Of a stretch of DNA of 37,570 nucleotides, positions 23,410 to 32,132 are shown piece after piece; within the stretch, counting starts at the first letter, position 1, and each line of letters starts with the position of its first letter. Location: the NCBI GenBank assembly GCA_959601025.1, contig CAUGOD010000028.1, positions 1 through 37,570 on the forward strand, read 5' to 3'. The notes beneath the pieces are model-generated. The model worked only from the letters and a program-made list of their open reading frames with translations. It was not told where the DNA came from and did no database searches. Made by a program: the position numbers and the translations under genes. The DNA is from an uncultured Oscillospiraceae bacterium (lineage in GTDB: Bacteria > Bacillota > Clostridia > Oscillospirales > Acutalibacteraceae).

Positions 23410-23468
23410 CTGATCGTTCCATAGCGCTGCCCGGCCGGGTTCCATGCCGGCGCTTGCCTGCGGTGCAG
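23410..23468 (-). repeat. Dispersed intergenic repeat, copy C
   Basis: Read on the minus strand it contains CACCGCAGGCAAGCGCCGGC, then ATGGAA, CGGCCGGGCAGCGCT and ATGGAACGAT, matching copy B at 15190-15265 along about 59 bases. The right-hand GCGCCGCC arm is missing. It begins 18 bp past the stop of the DUF4965-family gene. Confidence 0.6.
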
Positions 23469-23485
23469 CGGTGAATTTCATGGCT

Positions 23486-25408
23486 TCAGCGGAAAAAACG
23501 GCATACACCCGCATCGTCCAGCAACTTCATAAACAGGCCGCCCTGCACAGTGCGGTTCTGGAAGCCGATCTGGAGGGAGGTGACGGTGGAATACCAGTCG
23601 GTCATCGGCACCCGGGAGGGAGACGCGTGGTACGCCGCCCACAACGGTTCGATAAATTCCTCGAATTCCTCCCGGCTGGGGGCCATCGTCCCCACCCAGA
23701 GCAGCCAGTCGGACTTGGTGTAATCCTTCCGGCTGTCCAGCGGCAGGCCATATTTCTGCATCCGACGGCGGTAGCTTCCGAATTCTGAGCACATCACATA
23801 CCGCGGGAAAAGATTCAGACCGAGCACCTTGTCCCAGACCATGTTGTATTTCATGCTGAACGTGCCCGGCTGATCGAACGCGAGCCGGAAGCTGCCGTCT
23901 CCGTTGTCCGCCATTCCGATCCATTGCGCCGCCATATTCTGGGCAATGGCCCGGTACCGCTCCGCCCCGTCGGCGTCGCCGTTCTGGATGCAGAAAATGG
24001 AAAAGGCGCCGATCGCCATGATCGCCTTCAGGGACAGGTTGCAGTTGTGGGCCAGATGTCCCGCGAAATCGTCGGTACACAGCTGGTTTTCCGGATCGGT
24101 ACCGTGCCCGATCAGATACTCCGCCCATTGCCGGAGCAGCGGCATATGGCGGTTGGCGAAATCGCTGTTTCCCTCCGCCGCGCTGACCGCAGCCAGCATC
24201 AGAATCATGTTCCCGCATTCCTCCACCGGCATTTGGTAGGTGGGGTCGGTGCCGTAGGAATACCATTGTCCGTTCAGGTGGGGATACTGTCCCGCGTCGT
24301 GCGGCGCATAGTCGTAGGGCCACGTCCCCTCCTCCAGATACCGGAAGATCGGCCGCGCCATCCCCTTGACCAGCTCCGGATTATACAGCAGGAACAGCGG
24401 GATGGAGGGATAGCTGACGTCTACCGTCGCCGCGCAGCCATTGCTGAAGCATTCCTTGGAGATATACAGCACTTCGCCGTTTTCGTCCACCGAGAGCTTG
24501 TGCGCGCCCAGCACCTGCCGCCAGGCGAGAGAGAGCAGTTCGGCGTATTTTTCCCCGCCCGCGCGGGTCGCGTCCGCCGTGAGCTGTTCCGCGAAAAGGC
24601 GGCAGCTTTCCCGCAGAGCCTCGTATTCCTCATACGCCGCCGCGATCACCTGCTCCATCGTCTGCCCGTCCCGTTTCCAGTAAGCGGGCCGCTGCTTTCC
24701 GAAATAGATCAGGGACATCCCGTCGTCATATGAGAAGGCGAACAGGGCTTCCTCCTCCACCGCCGTATTCAATACCGCACGGGCGGAGAGAAAGGTCATG
24801 GTCTCCGTTGTTTCCGCCGTCTCCGCCGTGACGGATGCTTCCGGCCCTTTGACAGAAAGGTAAAAATAGCCCCAGTCGATCCGTACGTCGTCCCCGGAAA
24901 CCGCCAGCACTGGCTGGCCTTCGCTTCCCATCCGCATGGTATGAACGTCCGGCGCGGCGTCGACCGCGGCGGTGACTACCGGCATCTGTCCCCTTTCGTT
25001 CAGGCAAAGCTCCTCGGAGGCCCGCACCCGCAGTTCGACGATATGGGAGGCTCCGTCCAGAGAGACGGCCTTGAGAGAGAGATAGGTAAGGGGACGGGAA
25101 AGCAGCTCCAGATCCTGCGGGAGCAGGGGGGTGGTGAATTCGGCGGTCAGACGCACGCCCGCCGCCTCGAAGGCGCAGGCAGTGGTCAGCGCGTCGATCG
25201 TCCGATCGGTTTGGACCATGGCCGGCAATCCTTCCGGCCGGCCAAGAAAGGCGTAGGGCGTTCCGTCGATCACCGCCGTGCCCTCGATGGTGTTCGGCTT
25301 CCCTGTCCAGTGACGGGGTTCGTCGTCCGTCAGCCGGTCTGCCATGGACCACACGCTGAAATAGGGGTCCACCGTGATCAGTGGAACCGCCGGCGCTCGC
25401 AGTTTCAT
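23486..25408 (-). CDS. Glutaminase-A-like protein (DUF4964/DUF5127/DUF4965/DUF1793)
   Basis: The protein has 640 residues; the ATG at 25408 is preferred because GAAAGGA then lies 12 bases away, whereas for the ATG at 25420 it would touch the start codon. The opening LRAPAVPLITVDPYFSVWSM is the typical DUF4964 start of this family; it continues into a beta-rich DUF5127-like part, then an all-alpha barrel (DUF4965/DUF1793) with TWPYDYAPHDAGQYP, PVEECGNMILML and SLKAIMAIGAF. Fungal relatives are called glutaminase A, while bacterial ones often sit with carbohydrate genes, so a glycosidase-type role is also possible. No signal peptide is seen, unlike many relatives. It is monocistronic with a palindromic operator by its promoter. 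Confidence 0.82.
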   Translation of the reverse strand: MKLRAPAVPLITVDPYFSVWSMADRLTDDEPRHWTGKPNTIEGTAVIDGTPYAFLGRPEGLPAMVQTDRTIDALTTACAFEAAGVRLTAEFTTPLLPQDLELLSRPLTYLSLKAVSLDGASHIVELRVRASEELCLNERGQMPVVTAAVDAAPDVHTMRMGSEGQPVLAVSGDDVRIDWGYFYLSVKGPEASVTAETAETTETMTFLSARAVLNTAVEEEALFAFSYDDGMSLIYFGKQRPAYWKRDGQTMEQVIAAAYEEYEALRESCRLFAEQLTADATRAGGEKYAELLSLAWRQVLGAHKLSVDENGEVLYISKECFSNGCAATVDVSYPSIPLFLLYNPELVKGMARPIFRYLEEGTWPYDYAPHDAGQYPHLNGQWYSYGTDPTYQMPVEECGNMILMLAAVSAAEGNSDFANRHMPLLRQWAEYLIGHGTDPENQLCTDDFAGHLAHNCNLSLKAIMAIGAFSIFCIQNGDADGAERYRAIAQNMAAQWIGMADNGDGSFRLAFDQPGTFSMKYNMVWDKVLGLNLFPRYVMCSEFGSYRRRMQKYGLPLDSRKDYTKSDWLLWVGTMAPSREEFEEFIEPLWAAYHASPSRVPMTDWYSTVTSLQIGFQNRTVQGGLFMKLLDDAGVCRFFR

Positions 25409-25460
25409 TGTTATGACCATTCCTTTCTCTGCGAAGGTTGGATTTCCAAAGTTAATCGTT

Positions 25461-25528
25461 TACTCTTGAGAGTATTCGCAACTTCGCCGTCTATCGTTAA
25501 GCATACCCGGAAAGGAGCGGTTTGTCAA
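25461..25528 (-). promoter_or_regulatory. Promoter and palindromic operator of the DUF4965 gene
   Basis: On the minus strand TTGACA (25528-25523), 17 bases, then TATGCT (25505-25500). Downstream of the start point lies the palindrome TACTCTTGAGAGTA (25461-25474), flanked by AATCGTTTA-type sequence. This looks like a repressor site, perhaps of the LacI family. Confidence 0.6.
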
Positions 25529-25611
25529 CGATGAATGAGAGTAGGAAACGCTGTTTTTCCTTTTTGGAAATCGCCGCGTTTCCCTTGCGTTTTAGCAAGG
25601 AGGACGCTATT

Positions 25612-25701
25612 ATGAACATAATTCTTTTTAGCGCTGAACAGGAGGATTTTCCGTACAGGAGGATGGGAGATGCCGAAGGAGAAAGACACCTTGTCCTTTG
25701 A
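25612..25701 (+). CDS. Possible 29-residue leader ORF before the TerB gene
   Basis: ATG at 25612 follows AAGGAGG by about eight bases and runs for 29 codons (MNIILFSAEQEDF...) to a TGA inside the next gene, which it overlaps by 32 bp. It could couple or tune translation of the TerB-domain gene. Against it, TTGCGT-N17-TATTAT (25585-25613) could be the operon promoter, which would put the ATG in the -10 box. ACAGGAGGAT is repeated at about 25638 and 25655, the second copy being the TerB gene's ribosome binding site. Confidence 0.35.
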   Translation: MNIILFSAEQEDFPYRRMGDAEGERHLVL

Positions 25702-27532
25702 AGAGCCGCGTTTTGCAGAAATTTATATCGAATCCGGCGAAGCCGAGCCGCCCGGACAAGCGGCCGTCTCTTCCGCGCAGATTATCCCTTCCGCGTCGGT
25801 CGTTTCCGCCGCACAGCACGCTGTTCTCCCAAATCCCGCCGCGCCCGCTGATCCGGCGGCGGAGGAAAGGCACCGGTATTTTGCGGAAATGCGGCGGCTG
25901 GCGCATTTGGTCGGCTATTCCCGCTATTCCTACGAGCAGCTTCAAGCCGCTATATTTTATAGACAGGCAAAGTTCATGGAGGACTTCGAGGACGACTACC
26001 GGGGAAACGCCGTGTTTTCCATGTATTATCCCACCTACCAATCTCTGAGCGACGAGCAGCTCCGCACCTATTTCACCTGGCGGAGCAGGGTGCGGCGGGG
26101 CGAAGTGCTCAAAACGTCCTATTCCTATGTTTTTTTGTATCTTTATGAGTTGATCAATCAGGTAGGCGCTGCGGACAGCGAGGATGGGCTACGCCGGTTG
26201 CTTTTCTTCTGGGAGGCCTATCGTCGCTTTGAGAAGGACGGGGGAAGCGAAGAAAAGCAGGGAAGCAGAGAGACGAAAAGGACAAGGGGGATACTGGACA
26301 AATATATGAGCGTCTGGGTTCGGGATTACTATATTACCAACGCGTTTTCCTTTTCGTTTTCTTTTGACACGCTGGTGCGGGAGAATCCGATTTTGCAGGA
26401 GTTCTATCCGGTCGCCGAAGCCGGCGGCTATTACGATCGGTATCTTCCGATATCCGCGTATAAATTTTCCCGCTCTGTTTTTTATTCCGGAGAGACGGAG
26501 AAAACGGTTCGCGGCTGTTTCGATTTCGTAATCCGGGAGCTGGTCCAATGCGCGGACGAGCGCGGCGCGGATTTCGACAGCCTGATTTTCAGCGGCCGCA
26601 GCGGCGACCTGTGGCAGCCTTTTCCCAAGGCACTTTACGCTTCCTCGGCCGTCCGGATTCCCGAAGGGCTGACGGTTCGGCTGTCCGGAGAGGAGATTTA
26701 CCGGTATGAAAATGGGTGCTGGCGCTTTTTCGGGAAGCGTACCGCGCGAGAGAACGGCCGCCGTCTGATCGGGTATGTCCTGAAACGGATCGAACAGTTT
26801 TACCGAAAGGCGACTGGCTTTCCGTATGCAATACGCGCCGACCGGGATAGAATCGATTCCGTCGGTCTGACCGGCGTTTTTCCCGACCTGGAGGAATTTT
26901 TCATTCGCGTCGATACGAAAATACGGGACTATTACCGGCTATCCAACCGCCGGGAGATAACGGTGGATGCACGGCGGTTAGAAGAAATAAGGGAGAGCGC
27001 GCTCCAGACGCAGGAAAAGCTCCTTGCCGACGAGCAGGACAGTAAGGCGGAAGAAGAAGCGGCGGGAAATGGGTCGATTATGCCGGAGAAACCGGCTTCA
27101 GAGCCGCTCTGGGCTCATTCCGTTCCAAAGGAGACAATCCGCTCAAAAGAGCGGATTGTCCTGGCGGAGCGGCTCCTCTCGCAAGAGCATTTTCCCGCGG
27201 AGAGGACGTCCCCACCGAAGGAAAGCGCGTGCCCGTCGCCGGACGAAACCGACGACGACTGGAAGCGGCTGGCCCGTCTGCTGACTCCTGCGGAGACGGC
27301 GGCTGTCTGTCTGGCGCTGAAAGGCGCTCCCATTGGAGAACTCCGCGCGGCGGCCCGGACGGGAGGAGCGATGCTGGAGGTCCTGGTGGACGTCGTCAAC
27401 CAGAAAGCGCTCGACGCAGTGGGGGACAACATTATTGAACTGACGGACGGCGTAACCGTGTATGAGGAATACCAAGAAGAGCTGGAAAGGGTGATGTGCG
27501 TTGAATACGATGAATACCTCCCGTGCGAATAA
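25670..27532 (+). CDS. TerB_N/TerB_C domain protein of a BREX/Ter-like cassette
   Basis: The protein has 620 residues, with AGGAGG eight bases before the ATG at 25670. After a disordered Ala/Pro-rich N terminus comes a TerB_N-like domain (about residues 65-260; MRRLAHLVGYSRYSY, VFSMYYPTYQSLSDEQLRTY, FTWRSRVRRGE, YVFLYLYELINQVG). A middle region of unknown type follows, then a charged linker, and a TerB_C-like end (about 510-620; LARLLTPAETAAVCLAL ... MLEVLVDVVNQKALDAVGD). In established work on Ter systems, proteins of this architecture go with ATPases and helicases and are predicted to act in DNA processing or stress and phage defence. Here it overlaps the BrxD-like gene by 32 bp. No transmembrane segment is seen. 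Domain calls come from motif memory. Confidence 0.75.
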   Translation: MPKEKDTLSFEEPRFAEIYIESGEAEPPGQAAVSSAQIIPSASVVSAAQHAVLPNPAAPADPAAEERHRYFAEMRRLAHLVGYSRYSYEQLQAAIFYRQAKFMEDFEDDYRGNAVFSMYYPTYQSLSDEQLRTYFTWRSRVRRGEVLKTSYSYVFLYLYELINQVGAADSEDGLRRLLFFWEAYRRFEKDGGSEEKQGSRETKRTRGILDKYMSVWVRDYYITNAFSFSFSFDTLVRENPILQEFYPVAEAGGYYDRYLPISAYKFSRSVFYSGETEKTVRGCFDFVIRELVQCADERGADFDSLIFSGRSGDLWQPFPKALYASSAVRIPEGLTVRLSGEEIYRYENGCWRFFGKRTARENGRRLIGYVLKRIEQFYRKATGFPYAIRADRDRIDSVGLTGVFPDLEEFFIRVDTKIRDYYRLSNRREITVDARRLEEIRESALQTQEKLLADEQDSKAEEEAAGNGSIMPEKPASEPLWAHSVPKETIRSKERIVLAERLLSQEHFPAERTSPPKESACPSPDETDDDWKRLARLLTPAETAAVCLALKGAPIGELRAAARTGGAMLEVLVDVVNQKALDAVGDNIIELTDGVTVYEEYQEELERVMCVEYDEYLPCE

Positions 27533-28832
27533 CCCGCCTAAACGGATTACGAGCACCATTATTAACGCTCTGAAGGGCGGGGTGGTGCCGCGGGTGGGGT
27601 TAGAATATATCGCCGTCGGCCGGGATCGGGAGATCGACGCATTGCTGCACGACGTCGAGATCATTGCGGACGGCGGCGCGGCGTTTCGCTTTATCGTCGG
27701 CAAATACGGCAGCGGGAAAAGCTTTCTTCTCCAGACCATCCGTAACTACGCCACCGAGCGGGGCTTTGTGGTGGTGGACGCCGATTTGTCCCCCGAACGA
27801 CGCTTCGTCGGCTCCAAAGGGCAGGGCCTGGCAACCTATAAAGAGCTGATGCAAAACATGTCCACCAAGACAAAGCCGGACGGCGGCGCCCTGCCCCTGA
27901 TCCTGGAACGGTGGATTTCGGGTATCAAAACAGCGGTCGCCGACGAAAATCCCGGTCTGCGGGACGACGCCCCCGGGTTTGATCGGTTGGTAGAAAAAAA
28001 GATTCACGCGGTGGTCGGAAGCTTGGAGGGCATGGTCAACGGCTTTGAGTTCGCCAAGGCCGTCCTGCGGTATTATCAAGCCGACAACCAGGGGGACGAC
28101 GCGACAAAATCTAACGTAATCAAGTGGTTTCGGGGCGAGTATGGCACGAAAACCGAAGCGAAAAATGACCTGAACCTCCACTTTATCGTTACCGACGATA
28201 ACTGGTACGATTTTCTGAAGCTGTTCGCCTCGTTTATGGTATACGCGGGATACCGCGGAATGCTGGTCATCATCGACGAGCTGGTGAATATTTTTAAAAT
28301 CCCCCAGTCGGTTACCCGGCAGAGCAATTATGAGAAGATTCTGACCATGTACAACGACGTGCTGCAGGGAAAAGCCCGGCATATCGGCTTCCTTCTCGGC
28401 GGGACGCCGCAGTGCATCGAGGACAAATACAAAGGGGTGTTCAGCTATGAGGCGCTTCGTTCCCGGCTTTCGGAGGGACGTTTTTCCACCGAAACCGCCA
28501 GGGACATACTGTCTCCCATCATCCGGCTGGATATGCTCACCAGCGATGAAATGTATGTGCTGATCGAAAAGCTGACGCAGATGCACGGACAGCTTTTCGG
28601 CTATACCCCTGCGGTTACCAACGACGATCTGCTTCGCTTTCTGAACGCGGAGTACAACCGGGTAGGCGCGGACACGCATATTACTCCCCGGGAGATTATC
28701 CGGGATTTTATCGAGCTTCTGAATATCCTGCTCCAGAATCCGGAGAGCGGTGTGGATGAGATTTTAGGAGACGACCGGTTCCTCTCCTTCGGAACGGAGG
28801 AAGAGGACATGTTTACGGAGTTTGCTTTATGA
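27501..28832 (+). CDS. brxD: BrxD-like ATP-binding protein (DUF2791 P-loop)
   Basis: The protein has 443 residues from a TTG at 27501 behind GGAAAGGG; the ATG at 27510 is an alternative. Either start lies inside the TerB gene, so translation is probably coupled. Walker A is GKYGSGKS (67-74) and Walker B is MLVIIDE (254-260), then a sensor-like GGTPQCIED. The opening RITSTIINALKGGVVPRVGL and VGRDREIDAL are typical of BrxD proteins of type 2 BREX systems. BrxD is a nucleotide-binding component of unknown exact role, thought to work with the BrxHI helicase encoded next. PglX, PglZ and BrxC are absent from the window. Confidence 0.85.
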   Translation: MNTMNTSRANNPPKRITSTIINALKGGVVPRVGLEYIAVGRDREIDALLHDVEIIADGGAAFRFIVGKYGSGKSFLLQTIRNYATERGFVVVDADLSPERRFVGSKGQGLATYKELMQNMSTKTKPDGGALPLILERWISGIKTAVADENPGLRDDAPGFDRLVEKKIHAVVGSLEGMVNGFEFAKAVLRYYQADNQGDDATKSNVIKWFRGEYGTKTEAKNDLNLHFIVTDDNWYDFLKLFASFMVYAGYRGMLVIIDELVNIFKIPQSVTRQSNYEKILTMYNDVLQGKARHIGFLLGGTPQCIEDKYKGVFSYEALRSRLSEGRFSTETARDILSPIIRLDMLTSDEMYVLIEKLTQMHGQLFGYTPAVTNDDLLRFLNAEYNRVGADTHITPREIIRDFIELLNILLQNPESGVDEILGDDRFLSFGTEEEDMFTEFAL

Positions 28833-31024
28833 CGGATATGTTCAGCCGATTGGCGCCCTACATACAGGATTATATTTACGCAAACAAATGGACCGAACTG
28901 CGGGATATCCAGACCGCCGCCTGCCAGGTCGTTTTCGATACCGACGACAATCTGCTCTTGTCGTCCGGGACCGCTTCGGGCAAAACCGAGGCGGCGTTCC
29001 TGCCCGTCCTGACGGAGCTGTATCATAATCCTTCGCGTTCGGTGGGCGTTTTATACATCAGTCCGCTAAAGGCGCTGATCAACGACCAGTTTAAGCGGCT
29101 GGATTATCTGCTGCTCGAATCGAATCTCCCGGTGTGCAAATGGCATGGCGACGCGTCGGCCGCGGAAAAGAACCGGCTTTTGAAAAACCCGCAGGGGATT
29201 CTTCAGATCACGCCCGAATCCCTGGAATCGCTCGTGATCCGCAAGCGGGGAGCCTGTTGCACGCTGTTCAGCGACCTGCGCTTCATTATCATCGACGAGG
29301 TGCATTATTTCATGCGCGACGTTCGCGGCGTACAGGTCCTCTGTCTGCTGGAGCGGCTGCAGCGGCTGGCCGGCCGTATGCCGCGGCGGATCGGTCTGTC
29401 GGCCACTCTGGGCGATAAGGAAACGGCGAAGGCATGGCTGAACGCCGGTACGTCCCGCCGCTGCGCGGCTCCGTCCGGCGACGCGGGACGGCAGAAAATC
29501 CGGCTTCTGGTCGAACGATTTGAAAAAACCGGGAATAATGGGGGAAATTCCGATTCTTCCGCGCTGGATAACGGGGAAAGGGAGCATTTCGAATACCTCT
29601 ACCGAATGACGCTGGATAAAAAAACGATCGTCTTTACCAACTCCCGGGAGGAAACGGAGTTCGTTCTGGCCAATCTGCGGCAGATCGCCCTCAAAAACCG
29701 GACGCCGGATGTGTACCGAGTCCATCATGGGAATATTTCGTCCGTTCTGAGAGAGCAGACGGAGGAAGAAATGAAGGTTTCGGAGGACAAGATCGTCACT
29801 GGAGCGACGGTGACGCTGGAGCTCGGCATTGATATCGGCTCGCTGGACCAGGTGGTTCAGATCGGGACGCCGGCAACCGTGTCCAGCTTTGCCCAGCGGC
29901 TGGGACGCTGCGGGCGGCGGGGACAGATACCGCAGATTCTGTTTACCCTGGTGGACGACGTTCATGCGACCGCCGCGGATACGCTGGGCCCCATGAACTG
30001 GAGCTTTCTGCGCACCATCGCCATTATTGAGCTCTATACACGATATAAATGGGTTGAACCTTTGACGCCGGGCCGGTATCCCTATTCACTCCTGTACCAT
30101 CAGACGATGAGCTATCTGTTATCCGCTGGCGGGGTATCGGCCGGCCGGCTGGCGAACGATATCCTGAGCCTTTCCTGCTTTCAGCATATTTCCAGAGAGG
30201 ACTACGCCCTGCTTCTTCAGCATTTGCTAACGATCGGACATCTCCAGCAGACGGAGGAGGGGGAACTGATCATCGGCCGGGTCGGGGAAAAAGTCGTCAA
30301 TAATTATCACTTTTATGCGGTCTTCGAGGCGCCCGAGTATTACCTGGTTAAGGACGAGAACCGCGCGATCGGGACGGTGGACAAAATTTATCCGCCGGAG
30401 ACTCGCTTTGCTTTGGCCGGACGAACCTGGGAGACGGTGGAGGTCAACCCAAAAACAAAGGTGATTTTTGTAAAGCTGGTTCCGGGAATCTCCACAGTGG
30501 ACTGGAATGTGGATTTTACCGCCGACCTGCATACGGTACTGGTGCAGAAAATGAAGGAGGTTCTGTCCAGCCGCGGCACGTATCCCTATCTCAGCGAATC
30601 CTGCTGCGAACGACTGGAGGAAATGCGGAGGTTGGCGGCGAATTCCGGCATTCTGACCAATCTGGTCACCAGGCTTTCGGAAAACAAATACGCGGTATTT
30701 CCCTGGATCGGGACAAGGCAGCTTTTTACCCTGCATTTCCTGCTGCTTCAGAGGGGGGTGAAAAGCCGGATTCTGTTCCGCACTTGCGTGTATTTGGAAA
30801 TCGCCTTCCCTGCGGATACGCCGCACGCGGAGGAGTATATTGAGCGTACCATTCGGGAGATCGTCTATTCCGAGCCGGATTTGTCCGGGCTGCCGCTGCC
30901 GGACAAGATTCAAATCGAGAATAAATATAACGAATTTATCCCGTTGGAGCTGCTGAAAAAACAGTTTGTCGGCGATTTCCTGGATTTTGACGGGCTGAGG
31001 GACGCGCTTCTGCCGCAGCTTTAA
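28829..31024 (+). CDS. brxHI: BrxHI/Lhr-like superfamily 2 helicase
   Basis: The protein has 731 residues; its ATG overlaps the brxD stop in ATGA. Motif I is GTASGKT (47-53), motif Ia YISPLKALINDQ, motif II DEVH (156-159), motif III SATLGD, and in the second RecA domain TIVFTNSREETE, ATVTLELGIDIGSLD and QRLGRCGRRGQ. The rest is a long C-terminal region with a winged-helix-like and an Lhr-core-like part (WETVEVNPKTKVIFVK). It is probably a 3'-5' DNA translocase or helicase. In BREX type 2 loci the helicase partners BrxD, and here it closes a three-gene cassette with a TerB protein. Size and motifs are complete, so the gene looks functional. Confidence 0.88.
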   Translation: MTDMFSRLAPYIQDYIYANKWTELRDIQTAACQVVFDTDDNLLLSSGTASGKTEAAFLPVLTELYHNPSRSVGVLYISPLKALINDQFKRLDYLLLESNLPVCKWHGDASAAEKNRLLKNPQGILQITPESLESLVIRKRGACCTLFSDLRFIIIDEVHYFMRDVRGVQVLCLLERLQRLAGRMPRRIGLSATLGDKETAKAWLNAGTSRRCAAPSGDAGRQKIRLLVERFEKTGNNGGNSDSSALDNGEREHFEYLYRMTLDKKTIVFTNSREETEFVLANLRQIALKNRTPDVYRVHHGNISSVLREQTEEEMKVSEDKIVTGATVTLELGIDIGSLDQVVQIGTPATVSSFAQRLGRCGRRGQIPQILFTLVDDVHATAADTLGPMNWSFLRTIAIIELYTRYKWVEPLTPGRYPYSLLYHQTMSYLLSAGGVSAGRLANDILSLSCFQHISREDYALLLQHLLTIGHLQQTEEGELIIGRVGEKVVNNYHFYAVFEAPEYYLVKDENRAIGTVDKIYPPETRFALAGRTWETVEVNPKTKVIFVKLVPGISTVDWNVDFTADLHTVLVQKMKEVLSSRGTYPYLSESCCERLEEMRRLAANSGILTNLVTRLSENKYAVFPWIGTRQLFTLHFLLLQRGVKSRILFRTCVYLEIAFPADTPHAEEYIERTIREIVYSEPDLSGLPLPDKIQIENKYNEFIPLELLKKQFVGDFLDFDGLRDALLPQL

Positions 31025-31061
31025 GAGCTCCGCCGCCGTCTGTTTCGTCCGCAATCGGAAA

Positions 31062-31104
31062 AGCCCCCGGCGTTTTCCTTCGATCAGGAGGAACGCCGGG
31101 GGCT
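31062..31104. terminator. Terminator between the helicase gene and sigK
   Basis: AGCCCCCGGCGTT (31062-31074) and AACGCCGGGGGCT (31092-31104) are perfect 13-bp arms, with CCT/AGG pairing further in. On the minus strand TTTTCC follows, so it ends sigK; without a T tract it may also slow transcription from the helicase side. Confidence 0.8.
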
Positions 31105-31127
31105 GGACGTATATCCGGCAGTTTCTG

Positions 31128-31847
31128 CTATGGCTTCCGTTTGATTGGAAGCCGGGCCCGTTCTCCCAGGTCAAACCGCTTTTTGAGCTTTTCCAGCGCC
31201 TTTTTTTCGATCCGGCTGACGTACGAACGGGAAATATTCAGTCTGGAGGCGACCTCCCGCTGAGTAAGGGGTTCGCCGATCAGTCCGTACCGCAGCTCGA
31301 CGATTTCCCGCTCTCGGTCGTCGAGAACCTCCCCCATATAGCGGTACAGCTTTTCCGCATTGATTTTTAGATCGAGGTCCTCGATGATGGTGTCGTCCTC
31401 TGCGATCACATCGCTGAGAGTAAGAGGGTGCCCATCCTTATCGGTGTCAATCGGCTCGGAAAAGGATACGTCCTGCGCCGTTTTTTTCCCGGCCCGGAAA
31501 TGCATGAGGATTTCATTTTCAATACAGCGGGAAGCATAGGTGGCGAGACGGGTGCCTTTGGTGTAGTCGAAGGTTCCTACCGCCTTGATCAGACCGATGG
31601 TGCCGATGGAGATCAGGTCGTCCTGGTCCCGGACCGAGCTGTAATATTTTTTGATGATATGGGCGACCAGCCGCAGATTATGCTCTATCAGCCGATTGCG
31701 GGCGTCCAGGTCGCCGTTCTGGCGATAGGCTTCCAGACAACGCCGTTCCTCCGCTGCTGGAAGGGGGCGGGGAAACGAGCCGGAGTTCACCACATGGAGC
31801 GCCATGTAGAAAATGTGGGACAGGGAGTTCAGCAGTTCTAGCAGCAT
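31128..31847 (-). CDS. sigK: Sporulation sigma factor SigK
   Basis: The protein has 239 residues from the ATG at 31847, with GGAGG eight bases upstream; a longer frame to 31949 has no such site. The first 25-30 residues (LLELLNSLSHIFYMALHVV) are hydrophobic, like the pro-sequence removed by the SpoIVFB protease in Bacillus. Then GSFPRPL, region 2 (RNRLIEHNLRLVAHIIKKYY, DLISIGTIGLIKAV, TYASRCIENEILMHFR), and region 4 (LDDREREIVELRYGL and TQREVASRLNISRSYVSRIE). SigK directs late mother-cell transcription for coat and cortex. The gene is intact, with no skin element inside it. SigE is an alternative but lacks this N terminus. Confidence 0.92.
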   Translation of the reverse strand: MLLELLNSLSHIFYMALHVVNSGSFPRPLPAAEERRCLEAYRQNGDLDARNRLIEHNLRLVAHIIKKYYSSVRDQDDLISIGTIGLIKAVGTFDYTKGTRLATYASRCIENEILMHFRAGKKTAQDVSFSEPIDTDKDGHPLTLSDVIAEDDTIIEDLDLKINAEKLYRYMGEVLDDREREIVELRYGLIGEPLTQREVASRLNISRSYVSRIEKKALEKLKKRFDLGERARLPIKRKP

Positions 31848-32074
31848 AAGGGGAACCTCCATTTTCTTACCGCACCCGTGCGCGGCGGGTGAGACCGCCT
31901 GCGAACGGAAGCGGCTGCTCGCCGGACAGAGTGCGGCGGCAGTATTCATTTTCTATCTTATGCGGCGGAACGAAGGATTCTGCCTGTCCCGCAAAAAGGA
32001 GGGGCTTGGCCGATTCTGCGGCGATCATCAACCGGAGCGGTCCCTCAGGGCTGGCGGAAGGTCGATCGCACAGG

Positions 32075-32104
32075 AAAACGGCAGGGCCAGAGCCCTGCCG
32101 TTTT
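32075..32104. terminator. Bidirectional terminator behind the ABC permease genes
   Basis: AAAACGGCAGGGC (32075-32087) and GCCCTGCCGTTTT (32092-32104) are perfect 13-bp arms around CAGA. It lies 29 bp past the permease stop. 31848-32074 holds the sigK upstream region; an ATA-rich stretch near 31955-31975 could contain a sigma-E promoter, but I cannot define it. Confidence 0.85.
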
Positions 32105-32132
32105 CACAGATAGGATTACGTTTTCTGCGCGG

